From contig CAINUN010000054.1 in NCBI GenBank assembly GCA_903853805.1, positions 1 to 47,808 on the forward strand: a stretch of DNA of 47,808 nt, given 5' to 3'. Below, one piece after another: positions 9,143 through 18,244 of the stretch. The notes beneath the pieces are model-generated. The model saw nothing but the letters and a program-made list of their open reading frames with translations, was not told the origin of the DNA and ran no database searches. Made by a program: the position numbers and the translations under genes. Numbering within the stretch: position 1 is the stretch's first letter; every line of letters starts with the position of its first letter. This DNA is from an uncultured Bacteroidota bacterium. Lineage in GTDB: Bacteria > Bacteroidota > Bacteroidia > Chitinophagales > Chitinophagaceae.

Positions 9143-11257
9143 TTAACTAAAAATCTGATAAACAAGGAATGAACTACCATAGGCAAGTAGCAACATATAC
9201 ATAAACTGAATAAGCGGAATTTTCCAACTTCTCGTTTCTCTTTTTACAATTGCGAAAGTGCTCATGCACTGCATGGCAAAGACATAGAAAATCAGCAGCG
9301 AAAGTCCGGTAGCTAAAGTATAAACTGGCTTTCCATATTCATTCTTTGCCATCTTCATTTTTTCGCGAAGAGTAAGATCTGCTTGGTTTTCTTCCACACT
9401 ATAAAGCGTAGCCATTGTGCCAACAAATACTTCTCTCGCAGCAAAAGAAGTAATTAGCGCAATGCCAATTTTCCAATCGAAACCAAGAGGTTTGATGACT
9501 GGCTCAATAGTTTTACCAGCTATGCCTGCAAAAGAATGTTCAAGCTTTTCGGTTTTCATTTTTCTGGTTAGGGTTGCTTTTTGCTCAGGATTTTTTTGAA
9601 CTGCTACTGCAAAATCTTCCTTTACTTTCTTCCTTTTTTCCAAAGGACCGAAGCTTGCTAAAACCCAAAGCAACAAGGAAATAATCATGATAATTTTCCC
9701 CGCATCAGTCACAAAGATTTTAGCTTTTTCGATCATGGTAATGCCCACATTTTTCCAACGAGGAGAACGATAGACAGGTAATTCCATTAAGAAGTATGTT
9801 TTCTCTTTAATTTTTACAACAAAGCTCATCACTTTTGCCACTATCAAAGCCATTACAAAGCCAAGTAGGTACAGCCCCATCAACACTAATCCTTGCAGTT
9901 TGAAAAACAAAAAGGATTTATCAGGAATGACCAAACCAATCAAGATAGTGTAAACTGGCAATCTTGCAGAGCAACTCATTAAAGGAGTAACCATTATCGT
10001 AATGAGCCTTTCCTTTTTATTTTGAATGGTTCTTGCAGCCATAATTGCGGGAACAGCACAAGCCATTCCGCTTATCAAAGGCATTACTGAACGTCCATTT
10101 AATCCAACGCTACGCATCAATCTATCGGTAAGAAAACTGATGCGTGCCATGTAGCCACTGTCTTCTAAAATGGTGATGAAGCCAAACAAAATCATGATTT
10201 GCGGAATGAAAACCGCAATGCCACTAATGCCAGCAAGAATGCCATTGATGAAAAGGTCTTTTAAGAAACTATCTGGAAGCATTTTGTCAAAACCATTGCT
10301 GACAAAACCAAATAAATGTTCTACCCAATTCATAGGATATTCTGCCAGCCAGAATATGCTTTGAAATAAGAGGACCAACACTATTAACAAGAGCACATTT
10401 CCCCAAATTGGATGCAGCAAAACTTTATCCACTCGTTCGCTGCGCATCAATTTTTGAAGAGGACTTTCTTCCACTACACATTGCTTCATGATGCCACCAA
10501 TTTTCTCATAGCGCTTCATGATTTCTTCTCCCTGAATCTTGGTTTTTTGGAAGCCATGAATGTCTAAAGAAGCACCAATTTGTATTCTTTGGGCTGCATT
10601 GAGGTAGCTCAATTCCATATAATTGCAAGCCACATGCAATGCATGGTAATTAGTGTTTGTACCAGCAATATCTTTGATTTCACCAATCCATTTTCCTACT
10701 AAAGTTTCTGAAGAAATAAATGAATCTCTAAGGGGAGAATTTTGATGAAGAGCAGTATTGGCAATGACTTTTTTTAAATGAGTAATGCCTTTGTTTTTTC
10801 TAGGGTTGATGGCAACCACAGGTACGCCCATTCTACGCTCCAAACCTTCCAAATCAATATTGATTCCTTTCTTTCTTGCAATGTCGTTCATCGTCAATGC
10901 AATGATTACTGGAATCTTCAAATCCATGATTTGAGAACAAAACAAAAGATTGCGTTTAAGGTTTGAGGCATCAGCAATAACCACAACCAAATCAGGTTGG
11001 TCTTCGTTGTTTTGATTGATTAAGACTTCATAAGTAACCTTTTCATCCTCGCTTTTAGGATAAAGACTGTAGGTGCCTGGAAGGTCAATGATTTCAGCAG
11101 CAAGAGTTTCAGAGATGTGGCACTTCCCCGTTTTCTTATCTACAGTTACTCCTGGAAAATTTCCTACTTTTTGATGCAAGCCAGTAAGCACATTAAACAG
11201 CGAACTTTTTCCGCTGTTGGGGTTTCCTACTAGTGCTATTTTATAAGGTCTTTGCAT
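9143..11257 (-). CDS. feoB: Ferrous iron transporter FeoB
   Basis: This 704-residue inner-membrane Fe(II) transporter has an N-terminal G domain: G1 GNPNSGKSS at 11-19, switch/G2 region NFPGVTVDKKTG, and G3 DLPGTYSLYP at 58-67. The polytopic permease region follows, with the Gate motifs (SGMACAVPAIMAARTI and MSCSARLPVYTILIG) that carry the conserved cysteines. Length is normal for Bacteroidota. No feoA is adjacent on either side. A perfect -7 box (TATTTTTG on the minus strand, 11268-11275) ends 11 bases before the ATG, which implies a very short leader. Confidence 0.96.
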   Translation of the reverse strand: MQRPYKIALVGNPNSGKSSLFNVLTGLHQKVGNFPGVTVDKKTGKCHISETLAAEIIDLPGTYSLYPKSEDEKVTYEVLINQNNEDQPDLVVVIADASNLKRNLLFCSQIMDLKIPVIIALTMNDIARKKGINIDLEGLERRMGVPVVAINPRKNKGITHLKKVIANTALHQNSPLRDSFISSETLVGKWIGEIKDIAGTNTNYHALHVACNYMELSYLNAAQRIQIGASLDIHGFQKTKIQGEEIMKRYEKIGGIMKQCVVEESPLQKLMRSERVDKVLLHPIWGNVLLLIVLVLLFQSIFWLAEYPMNWVEHLFGFVSNGFDKMLPDSFLKDLFINGILAGISGIAVFIPQIMILFGFITILEDSGYMARISFLTDRLMRSVGLNGRSVMPLISGMACAVPAIMAARTIQNKKERLITIMVTPLMSCSARLPVYTILIGLVIPDKSFLFFKLQGLVLMGLYLLGFVMALIVAKVMSFVVKIKEKTYFLMELPVYRSPRWKNVGITMIEKAKIFVTDAGKIIMIISLLLWVLASFGPLEKRKKVKEDFAVAVQKNPEQKATLTRKMKTEKLEHSFAGIAGKTIEPVIKPLGFDWKIGIALITSFAAREVFVGTMATLYSVEENQADLTLREKMKMAKNEYGKPVYTLATGLSLLIFYVFAMQCMSTFAIVKRETRSWKIPLIQFMYMLLLAYGSSFLVYQIFS

Positions 11258-11267
11258 GAGTCGGTTG

Positions 11268-11275
11268 CAAAAATA
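11268..11275 (-). promoter_or_regulatory. -7 promoter box of feoB
   Basis: TATTTTTG on the minus strand matches TAnnTTTG fully. A -33 box at the usual distance was not found. Transcription should begin only a few bases before the feoB start codon. Confidence 0.5.
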
Positions 11276-11326
11276 TCATTTTGATTTCCCTATAGACAGA
11301 TGAAACCAAAATTATTCCGGATTATG

Positions 11327-11356
11327 AAAACGAAAACGGCTGACGTTTGTCAGCCG
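11327..11356 (-). terminator. Rho-independent terminator of dnaN
   Basis: An 8-bp GC-rich stem (11337-11344 with 11349-11356) with a 4-base loop is followed on the minus strand by TTTTCGTTTTC, immediately after the dnaN stop. Confidence 0.85.
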
Positions 11357-11364
11357 TAAGTTAT

Positions 11365-12486
11365 TTAGATACCTACCATGAGTGGCATAAGCAACATCAA
11401 AACGTCTTCGTTTTCATCTTGCTCCACTTGACGGAATATTCCTGCTCTTGTTGGGGTGCTTAAATCAAGTTGCAATTCACTGCCTTGCATATTGTTTACC
11501 ATTTCCACCATTAGCTTTGAGTTGAAAGCAATCTTCATATCCTCGCCGTTGTATTGGCAGCTAAGGCTTTCTTTTCCTTCATAAGAAAAGTCAATGTCTT
11601 GAGCACTGAGTTGAAGGCTATTACCATTGATATCAAGAACAACTTGATTGGTGGTTTTGTTTGCAAAAATACCCACACGACGAAGCGCACTCATAAAATC
11701 AGCGCGGTTTATGGTGAGCTTATATGGATTGTCTATAGGAATTACCGCTTTGTAATCAGGGAATCGTGCATCTATCAATCGACAACTTAAACTAAGATGA
11801 TTATTGCTAACAAAAAGATGGCTGTTATTATAGGAAAGCTCGAGTTGTGAATCATCGCTTGGCAATGTGCCTTTCAATTGTTGCAATGGCTTTTTGGGAA
11901 CAACAAATCCACCTGTTGTCGGACAACTCACATCTTTTCTTTGAAACTGAACTAAGCGATGTGCATCAGTTGCAACAAATGTTAGGCTGTTTTCATTCAT
12001 TTCGAAATAAACACCTGTCATTGCTGGACGAAGCGAATCATTACTTACGGCAAACAAAGTTTTATTGATGCTTTCAATGAGCGCAATTGAACTCATGGTG
12101 AAGTTAGTGGTATCTGAAGGTGCCGGTTCTTTAGGGAAATCATCTGCTTTTTCACCACCAATTTTATACTTACCTACGGAAGAACTCATTTCAATACTCA
12201 AATCTTGCTCGTTGATATTGAATGTCATGGGTTGCTCAGGGAGGTTTTTCAAATATTCCATCAATATTTTTGAAGGAATACAAATTCTACCATCGCCATT
12301 AGCCTCGTTCACTTCCATCTTCACACGCATCATAGTTTCAAGGTCGGATGCGGTGAGGGTAAGCGTATTTCCCTGCAATTCAAACAAAAAATCTTCGAGC
12401 ACAGACAACACAGTATTGGAACTGATAACACCACTAATGTGTTGCAAGCTTTTCAACAAGGAGGTAGAGGTAACGATAAAGCGCAT
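11365..12486 (-). CDS. dnaN: DNA polymerase III beta subunit (sliding clamp)
   Basis: This is a 373-residue sliding clamp that holds the replicative polymerase on DNA. The sequence starts MRFIVTSTSLLKSLQHISGVI and shows the three clamp folds, with the family-typical segments FVATDAHRLVQFQR in the middle and LMPLMV at the C-terminus. An open frame extends 32 codons further upstream, but that extension is not clamp-like and runs across the promoter, so I place the start at the ATG at 12486. A TTG-N18-TATCTTTG promoter lies 21-49 bases upstream. The gene is divergent from the FKBP gene. Confidence 0.96.
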   Translation of the reverse strand: MRFIVTSTSLLKSLQHISGVISSNTVLSVLEDFLFELQGNTLTLTASDLETMMRVKMEVNEANGDGRICIPSKILMEYLKNLPEQPMTFNINEQDLSIEMSSSVGKYKIGGEKADDFPKEPAPSDTTNFTMSSIALIESINKTLFAVSNDSLRPAMTGVYFEMNENSLTFVATDAHRLVQFQRKDVSCPTTGGFVVPKKPLQQLKGTLPSDDSQLELSYNNSHLFVSNNHLSLSCRLIDARFPDYKAVIPIDNPYKLTINRADFMSALRRVGIFANKTTNQVVLDINGNSLQLSAQDIDFSYEGKESLSCQYNGEDMKIAFNSKLMVEMVNNMQGSELQLDLSTPTRAGIFRQVEQDENEDVLMLLMPLMVGI

Positions 12487-12506
12487 TGCTATAATTGGTT
12501 TGACCA

Positions 12507-12535
12507 CAAAGATAATCGTTAAAGAATATCTACAA
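12507..12535 (-). promoter_or_regulatory. dnaN promoter
   Basis: On the minus strand, TTG (12533-12535), an 18-base spacer and TATCTTTG (12507-12514) give a good Bacteroidota promoter. The start site should be near 12500, about 14 bases before the chosen dnaN ATG, which rules against the longer reading frame. Confidence 0.65.
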
Positions 12536-12548
12536 CATTCTTCAACGC

Positions 12549-12577
12549 TTGTTTCTCCACTATTTTCCTGATTTTTG
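12549..12577 (+). promoter_or_regulatory. Promoter of the FKBP gene
   Basis: TTG (12549-12551), an 18-base spacer and GATTTTTG (12570-12577), one mismatch from TAnnTTTG, lie about 20 bases before the ATG at 12598. The element is back to back with the dnaN promoter. Confidence 0.5.
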
Positions 12578-12597
12578 CCCACACAAAATTTTTTACA

Positions 12598-13032
12598 ATG
12601 AGCTGGCAGGATAAACTCAAAGATTTTCTCAGCAATAAATCAACAAATACAATGGAAGAAGGCAAACAATTTTTAGAAGAAAACGGCAAACGCGATGGCG
12701 TTATCACTACAGCTTCTGGCTTGCAATATGAAGTACTTCAAGAAGGTACTGGCAACAAACCTACAGGTGACAGAAGCCACGTAACCGTTCATTATGAAGG
12801 AAAACTCACCAACGGAAAGGTGTTTGATAGCTCTTATAAGCGCAATCAACCTGCAAGTTTTGGGCTTAACCAAGTCATTAGCGGATGGACAGAAGGCGTG
12901 CAACTCATGCCACAAGGTTCTAAGTTTCGTTTCTACATTCCTTCCGAGATGGGCTATGGTGCGCGTGGTGCGGGCAGCATTCCTCCTCATGCCACTTTGG
13001 TGTTTGATGTGGAGTTGTTGGCAACCAATTGA
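12598..13032 (+). CDS. FKBP-type peptidyl-prolyl cis-trans isomerase
   Basis: This 144-residue protein has a charged N-terminal helix region (residues 1-35) followed by a full FKBP domain (about 38-143): VTVHYEGKLTNGKVFDSSYKR, then VISGWTEGVQLMPQGSKFRFYIPSEMGYG, and IPPHATLVFDVELL at the end. The active-site aromatic and acidic residues (Tyr and Asp in the first block, Trp in SGWTEG, Tyr in GYG) are present, so isomerase activity is likely. There is no signal peptide or lipobox, so it is predicted to be cytoplasmic, unlike many Mip-type FKBPs. It is divergent from dnaN and has its own terminator. Confidence 0.93.
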   Translation: MSWQDKLKDFLSNKSTNTMEEGKQFLEENGKRDGVITTASGLQYEVLQEGTGNKPTGDRSHVTVHYEGKLTNGKVFDSSYKRNQPASFGLNQVISGWTEGVQLMPQGSKFRFYIPSEMGYGARGAGSIPPHATLVFDVELLATN

Positions 13033-13050
13033 TTGATTTCGAAACAAATA

Positions 13051-13094
13051 ATTTCCGCTACTCATTCTAGCAGAATCGGTAGCGGATTTTTTTC
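13051..13094 (+). terminator. Terminator of the FKBP gene
   Basis: An outer 8-bp stem (13054-13061 with 13079-13086) encloses a second 5-bp stem (13064-13068 with 13072-13076). A run of seven T's follows. Confidence 0.8.
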
Positions 13095-13164
13095 TTGACA
13101 AATGTCAAGCGAATTCTCTTTTGCTATAAATAATTTTGACATCAACAATCAAATATTAATAGCA

Positions 13165-13758
13165 ATGAACCAAACAATTTCTGCCGAAAAAAACCATTTA
13201 AAACTCTTGTTCATCAAGTCATTCGTAGCCTGTTTAGGGGTTGCTGCACTTGCAGGCATCGTCACCCTTTTAATAGGAAAAATGGGCGAGATAGAAGAGA
13301 AAATATTACTCACCACTTGCTCCATTGGTGTCACCTGCCTCTTGGGTTTGTGTTGTTCTTTAGTCATCCTACGACCAGGGCTAAAATCATTGAGCCAAGC
13401 AGGAATTGGCTTTGCGATTCTTTCTTTAATACTCACCTTAATTGCTATTTGGGTAGAAGGCAAATCCGAAATTTTTGAAAAATCATTAGGCAGTGTGTTA
13501 GTCATTGCGGTTTCATTGGCGCATACTTGTCTTTTGATGCTGAACGATAGCACCAAACCCGTCATTAAAAGATTAATCACCGCCACCATTTTTTGCATCA
13601 CCATTTTAGCCCTTCAATTCATCATTTTGTTTTGGTTTCATGAGCAAATAAAGTCCGATTTTTATGTTAGAATGATAGGCGTTGTTGCCATTCTCGATGC
13701 CTTAGGAACCATTGTTATTCCTATTTGGAGCAAGACAAAAAAAATGGAAGAAGCATAG
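13165..13758 (+). CDS. Small polytopic membrane protein, unknown function
   Basis: From the ATG at 13165 this gives 197 residues with about six hydrophobic segments (for example SFVACLGVAALAGIVTLLIG, CLLGLCCSLVIL, IGFAILSLILTLIAIWV) and a basic C-terminus (WSKTKKMEEA). The frame could begin at 13102, but that extension spans an inverted repeat (CTTGAC/GTCAAG) and a TAATTTTG -7 box at 13131-13138, so the later start fits better. No family was recognised. It follows the FKBP terminator and seems monocistronic, with a terminator at 13850-13886. Confidence 0.7.
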   Translation: MNQTISAEKNHLKLLFIKSFVACLGVAALAGIVTLLIGKMGEIEEKILLTTCSIGVTCLLGLCCSLVILRPGLKSLSQAGIGFAILSLILTLIAIWVEGKSEIFEKSLGSVLVIAVSLAHTCLLMLNDSTKPVIKRLITATIFCITILALQFIILFWFHEQIKSDFYVRMIGVVAILDALGTIVIPIWSKTKKMEEA

Positions 13759-13849
13759 AGGGGACGAAAAAGCAAGGTTGTTTTCTTTTATGAAATGACA
13801 ACCTAACAACGCCTTAAAACTATTTAATCAATACCCATTATCAATAAAC

Positions 13850-13886
13850 AACCCTATAAAAGCAACCACTTTTGTAGGGTTTTTTT
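13850..13886 (+). terminator. Terminator of the membrane protein gene
   Basis: A 13-bp stem with one G-U pair (13850-13862 with 13869-13881) and a 6-base loop is followed by a run of T's. It lies 91 bases beyond the stop at 13758. Confidence 0.75.
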
Positions 13887-13917
13887 ATAGGGTTGAGCCA
13901 ATGCAACTTGTTTTGTA

Positions 13918-14286
13918 TTGTGCTCATTTGCAGCAGCTATAAAACCATCTAGTTTAATTGAATTGTTGATTAACGGACGGGTAAAACCATATGTTTTGGT
14001 GTCATTTGCAATTGCAGATTCAATAAAAGCATCTAGTTTTATTGAATTGTCGATTAACGGATGGGTAAAACCACACGGTTTGGTGTCATTTGCAATTACA
14101 AGTTCAATAAAAGCATCTAGATTTATTGAGTTGTTGATTAACGGACGGGTAAAACCACATGTTTTGGTATCATCTGCAATTACAAGCTCAATAAAAGTAT
14201 CTGGCTTTATTGAGTTGTTAATTGACAGACAAGCAAAATCATTTAATTTTATCCTTATTTCTTTTGAATTAAAAGGCAAAACATGA
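13918..14286 (+). CDS. Doubtful repeat-encoded ORF (28-residue repeats)
   Basis: A 122-codon frame runs through the 84-bp repeat array and would encode about four copies of a 28-residue unit (FIELLINGRVKPHVLVSSAI type). It has only a TTG start, and the opposite strand is equally open, so translation may be incidental. In its favour, its stop overlaps the start of the gene at 14283 as ATGA, a coupling arrangement also seen between real genes here (25513, 42900). The product has no recognised domain. It is listed so that the overlap is not lost; non-coding repeat DNA or RNA is at least as likely. Confidence 0.25.
   Translation: MCSFAAAIKPSSLIELLINGRVKPYVLVSFAIADSIKASSFIELSINGWVKPHGLVSFAITSSIKASRFIELLINGRVKPHVLVSSAITSSIKVSGFIELLIDRQAKSFNFILISFELKGKT
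13950..14235. repeat. 84-bp tandem repeat with conserved hairpins (about 3.5 copies)
   Basis: The period is 84 bases: the TAACGG landmark recurs at 13971, 14055 and 14139, and a diverged fourth copy starts at about 14223. Each full unit holds two inverted repeats. The larger one is a 9-11 bp stem around an 8-10 base loop, at 14018-14047, 14103-14130 and 14187-14214. The smaller is a 5-bp AAAAC/GTTTT-type stem, for example 13983-13997. The larger stem varies as T-A, T-G and C-G at the same pair in successive copies, which keeps the pairing. Because 84 is a multiple of three, both strands stay open across the array. Confidence 0.9.
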
Positions 14287-14768
14287 ATAAAGAGCAAATT
14301 ACCCACATGGTGGAAGAACATTTTAGGTTTTTTCCCGATTCTATAGAAAGCCTCGCAAGCACCATTAGCTACCATTTAAACAAGCAATATGACATTGTGT
14401 TTGCAACAATCGAAGATGTCTACGTTGTGAAAACTCTAAAGAAAGAAGTTTTTCAAAAAGCCTCTTTTAAATCTTTACAAAATACTGCAAAGACCTTAAA
14501 ATATTTTCTTGCAAATCCCGAAGGCAAGAATCTTAATGCACCCCATCTTGCTCATCTTCACGTGATGAGCCGCTATGCTCAATATCGCACTTTGATGAAA
14601 TACAATTTGATTTTGAGAAGCCAACAAGGTAACTATAACCTTACTCCAAAAGGAAGAAATATGCTATCGCAAGCCTACGACTTAAAACAAGCATCGCTGC
14701 GCACACAAAATAATTTGCCATCTGCATCGCCTCCCTACGAAATTGATGCGCCATCATCTGTGTTGTAG
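14283..14768 (+). CDS. Hypothetical protein with possible winged-helix-like C-terminal half
   Basis: This 161-residue soluble protein has no signal peptide or membrane segment. The first 70 residues look helical and charged (MNKEQITHMVEEHFRFFPDS). Residues 105-140 (RYAQYRTLMKYNLILRSQQGNYNLTPKGRNML) end in a basic hairpin with LTPKG, a pattern seen in the wing of winged-helix proteins, which is a weak hint of nucleic-acid binding. The C-terminus is Ser/Pro/Ala-rich and probably disordered. It lies directly after the 84-bp repeat array and ends before a strong bidirectional terminator. The function is not known. Confidence 0.65.
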   Translation: MNKEQITHMVEEHFRFFPDSIESLASTISYHLNKQYDIVFATIEDVYVVKTLKKEVFQKASFKSLQNTAKTLKYFLANPEGKNLNAPHLAHLHVMSRYAQYRTLMKYNLILRSQQGNYNLTPKGRNMLSQAYDLKQASLRTQNNLPSASPPYEIDAPSSVL

Positions 14769-14858
14769 GGGAAAAGGAAAATGGATGGATTGATTTTTCT
14801 TAAACTAAAAATTCAAAAAAGGAATTTTATACAAAAACGCTGAAATGCTAATTCAAAT

Positions 14859-14905
14859 CACAAATAAAGAAAGCCGCCCAATCAGAGCGGCTTTCTTTAT
14901 TTGTG
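14859..14905. terminator. Bidirectional terminator between the 14283 gene and the class II RNR
   Basis: A perfect 19-bp inverted repeat (14859-14877 with 14887-14905) with a 9-base loop is flanked by a T run on the plus strand. The A/T-rich outer stem also provides a U tract on the minus strand, so it serves both converging genes. Confidence 0.9.
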
Positions 14906-14932
14906 TTTTTGCAAACAAGAAAAACAATTTTA

Positions 14933-17900
14933 TTAACTACATCCTGTAGTCGTGCCACAGTTCGGGCACATATAGCAAGTACCATTACGCAGCGTTATGT
15001 TTCCACACTGACGACACACCGGTGCATCAGCGCTTGTACCCATCATCTTTTTCACATCAGCCGTAACTGAAGCAGCAATAGGTTTTGGTGCCAATGCAGG
15101 TTTGTTAATTTGCAGAGGAGCCGTAATCCGCACTTGCGACAACTCTTGATGAGCTTGGTGTGCATCTTCAGCAGGCTTAGGCATTCTTTCGGGGTCAATA
15201 ATATGCACAAGGTCGGTGCGATCAAGATATTCATACGCCAACAAACGGAATATGAAATCGAGCACAGACGTTGCTTGTTTAATATTCGGATGATCTACTA
15301 CACCCGATGGTTCAAAACGTGTGAACGTGAATTTGTCAACATATTCTTCCAACGGCACACCATATTGCAATCCCACCGAAATAGCAATGGCAAAGCTGTT
15401 CATTAGGCTACGCATCGTAGCGCCTTCCTTCGCCATGTCAAGGAATATTTCACCCAACGTACCATCATTGTATTGACCAGTGCGCAGGAACAAAGGTTGT
15501 CCTCCCACTTTTGCTTTAAACGTGAAACCGCTACGTTTTGCAGGCAATGTTTTACGCTCTACTATACGGCTCAATTCGCGTTTCAATTGCGTATCAGGGC
15601 TTGCTTGCACACGCTTGTTCACTTCATCTAACAACTCTTCAATAGTAAGCTGACTCATGTCCACAATTTGCGCAGATACAGGCAATTCAGGTTGCGCTTC
15701 TTCTTCTTTCTTTTTCTTTTTATCGCTTTTGTTGCTCAACGGCTGACTCAATTTAGAGCCATCGCGATAGAGCGCACAAGCTTTGATGCCTAACTGCCAG
15801 CTGAGGTAATAACAATCTTTGATTTCATCAATCGTTGCTTCGTTAGGCAGATTGATGGTTTTAGATATTGCACCACTAATAAATGGTTGTGTCGCACCCA
15901 TCATACGAATGTGCCCGTGAGCATGAATATATCGTTCGCCTTTCTTGCCACATTTGTTGGCACAATCAAAAACAGGAAGATGTTCTTCTTTCAAATAAGG
16001 AGCACCTTCAACAGTCATTGTTCCACATACATAATCATTGGCAGCATCAATTTCTTCGTCGCTAAAACCAAGAGATTCAAGCAAGTTGAAATCAGGAGCG
16101 AAATAGTCTTCTTGTTTAAATCCAAGACGTTGCAAACATTCTTCGCCTAGGTTATAAGCGTTGAACACAAAAGCAATATCAAAAGCACTTTCAACCGAAG
16201 TATCTAGTTTTTTAATTTCTTCGGCAATAAATCCTTTTTCGCTTAAAGAATGATGATTGATAAAAGGCGCACCAGCAAATGTTCCATGTCCTTTGGCGTA
16301 ATTCACTATTGCATCCATTTCTTGCTGAGAATAACCTAAGTTTTTCAAAGCTGCAGGAATAGATTGGTTGATGATCTTAAAATAACCACCACCAGAAAGT
16401 TTTTTGAATTTCACTAAAGCAAAATCTGGTTCAATACCGGTTGTGTCGCAATCCATCACAAGCCCGATTGTTCCTGTTGGCGCAATTACCGTTGCTTGTG
16501 CATTGCGATAACCATATTGTTCGCCCATTTGTACAGCATCATCCCAAGCCTTTGTAGCAGCTTTCAATAAATAATCCGGGCAGTATTTTGCATTAATGCC
16601 TATTGGTTTGATTTCTAAACCTTCATAAGCACCACTTGCGTCATAAGCCGCAGCACGGTGATTGCGCATTACCCGCATCATGTGCTTTTTGTTTTCTTCA
16701 TAACGAGGGAAAGCACCTAATGCCTTCGCCATTTCAGCAGAAGTTTTATAGGCAACACCATTCATGATTGCAGTGATGGAACCTGCAATAGCACGAGCTT
16801 CTTCACTGTCATAAGGAATGCCGCTCACCATAAGCATTGAGCCAAGATTGGCAAAACCCAAACCAAGTGTGCGGTAATCATAGCTCAATTGAGCCACTTC
16901 GGGAGAAGGGAACTGAGCCATCAACACCGAAATCTCTAACACTACGGTCCAAAGACGAGTCATGTATTCAAAGCCCGTAACATCAAAACTGTTATCTGCT
17001 TCATTAAAGAAACGACGTAGGTTTAAGGAAGCAAGATTACATGCTGTATTGTCGAGGAACATGTACTCAGAGCAAGGATTCGATGCACGAATCTTTCCAC
17101 CTTCAGGGCATGTATGCCATTCGTTGATGGTGCTGTCATATTGAGTTCCGGGGTCAGCACAACGCCAAGCAGCATATGCAATTTTATCCCACAATTCCTT
17201 GGCAGGATAAGTTTTCATTGCTTTGCCTGTAGATCGTGCAGTCATTTCCCAGTTTTCACCGTTTTGCAAACGATGGAAAAACTCATTAGGAATACGAACC
17301 GAGTTATTCGAGTTTTGACCAGCTACTGTGCGATAAGCTTCGCCTTCATAGTCAGAAGAATAACCAGCAGCAATCAAAGCAGCTACTTTCTTTTCTTCTT
17401 CAACTTTCCAGTCAATAAATTCTACAATTTCAGGATGGTCTAAGTCAAGGCAAACCATTTTGGCTGCACGACGAGTTGTTCCTCCGCTTTTGATAGCTCC
17501 CGCAGAACGGTCACCAATTTTCAAGAAACTCATCAATCCACTTGAGGTTCCTCCACCGCTTAGTTTTTCTCCTTCACCGCGAATGCTTGAGAAGTTGGTA
17601 CCCACACCTGAACCGTACTTAAAAATACGTGCTTCGCGCACCCATAAGTCCATAATGCCACCTTCATTCACCAAGTCGTCATCTACACTAAGGATGAAAC
17701 AAGCATGTGGTTGAGGGCGTTCGTAAGCATTTTGTGATCGCTCTAACTTGCCTGTTTTTGGATCAACATAATAATGTCCTTGTGCTTTGCCATTGATGCC
17801 ATAGCTACTAAACATACCAGTATTGAACCATTGAGGTGAGTTAGGCGCACAACTTTGGTAAAGAATGCTATAAACAAGCTCGTCGTAAAATACTTGGGCA

Positions 17901-18244
17901 TCGGTTTTAGAAGCGAAATAGCCATACTTTTCGCCCCACCCACGCCAGCAATCAGCCATTCGATGAGCTACTTGTTTAACAGAGGTTTCGCGACCAAGAG
18001 TGCCATCAGTTTGAGGAACACCTGCTTTGCGAAAGTATTTTTGAGCTAGAATATCAGTGGCAATTTGTGACCAATGTACAGGAACTTCTACTTCGGTCAT
18101 TTCAAACACTTTTTCCCCGTTAGGATTTTTGATTATCGATGTGCGATAATCATACTCGAACATGTCAAAAGCACTAATGCCATCTTTGGTATAATGGCGT
18201 TGGAATTGAAGTCCGCTATTTTTAGTTTTACTCTTTGCACCCAT
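14933..18244 (-). CDS. nrdJ: Adenosylcobalamin-dependent (class II) ribonucleotide reductase
   Basis: From the ATG at 18244 this is a 1103-residue enzyme that reduces ribonucleotides to deoxyribonucleotides by a B12 radical mechanism. Visible landmarks are NPCSEYMFLDNTACNLASLNL, with an active-site Cys, AQATVIAPTGTIGLVMDCDTTG (substrate and phosphate loop), VCGTMTVEGAPYL, and a C-terminal zinc-ribbon-like cysteine set (CRQCG then CYMCPNCG) that may serve the redox tail. An open frame extends 36 codons further, to 18352, but family similarity only begins at about LQFQRHYTKDG, so I prefer the later start; this is not certain. No cobalamin riboswitch is visible upstream. Confidence 0.94.
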   Translation of the reverse strand: MGAKSKTKNSGLQFQRHYTKDGISAFDMFEYDYRTSIIKNPNGEKVFEMTEVEVPVHWSQIATDILAQKYFRKAGVPQTDGTLGRETSVKQVAHRMADCWRGWGEKYGYFASKTDAQVFYDELVYSILYQSCAPNSPQWFNTGMFSSYGINGKAQGHYYVDPKTGKLERSQNAYERPQPHACFILSVDDDLVNEGGIMDLWVREARIFKYGSGVGTNFSSIRGEGEKLSGGGTSSGLMSFLKIGDRSAGAIKSGGTTRRAAKMVCLDLDHPEIVEFIDWKVEEEKKVAALIAAGYSSDYEGEAYRTVAGQNSNNSVRIPNEFFHRLQNGENWEMTARSTGKAMKTYPAKELWDKIAYAAWRCADPGTQYDSTINEWHTCPEGGKIRASNPCSEYMFLDNTACNLASLNLRRFFNEADNSFDVTGFEYMTRLWTVVLEISVLMAQFPSPEVAQLSYDYRTLGLGFANLGSMLMVSGIPYDSEEARAIAGSITAIMNGVAYKTSAEMAKALGAFPRYEENKKHMMRVMRNHRAAAYDASGAYEGLEIKPIGINAKYCPDYLLKAATKAWDDAVQMGEQYGYRNAQATVIAPTGTIGLVMDCDTTGIEPDFALVKFKKLSGGGYFKIINQSIPAALKNLGYSQQEMDAIVNYAKGHGTFAGAPFINHHSLSEKGFIAEEIKKLDTSVESAFDIAFVFNAYNLGEECLQRLGFKQEDYFAPDFNLLESLGFSDEEIDAANDYVCGTMTVEGAPYLKEEHLPVFDCANKCGKKGERYIHAHGHIRMMGATQPFISGAISKTINLPNEATIDEIKDCYYLSWQLGIKACALYRDGSKLSQPLSNKSDKKKKKEEEAQPELPVSAQIVDMSQLTIEELLDEVNKRVQASPDTQLKRELSRIVERKTLPAKRSGFTFKAKVGGQPLFLRTGQYNDGTLGEIFLDMAKEGATMRSLMNSFAIAISVGLQYGVPLEEYVDKFTFTRFEPSGVVDHPNIKQATSVLDFIFRLLAYEYLDRTDLVHIIDPERMPKPAEDAHQAHQELSQVRITAPLQINKPALAPKPIAASVTADVKKMMGTSADAPVCRQCGNITLRNGTCYMCPNCGTTTGCS

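Noticed and set aside
12065-12571. Open frame of 168 codons on the plus strand inside dnaN
   Set aside because: It lies antisense to a full-length clamp gene, has no recognisable domain and crosses the dnaN promoter region.
13149-13604. Open frame of 151 codons antisense to the small membrane protein
   Set aside because: It is a shadow of the hydrophobic plus-strand frame, with no start-site signals.
13854-14375. Open frame of 173 codons on the minus strand over the 84-bp repeats
   Set aside because: It stays open because the repeat length is a multiple of three; it overlaps the start of the 14283 gene and runs into a terminator.
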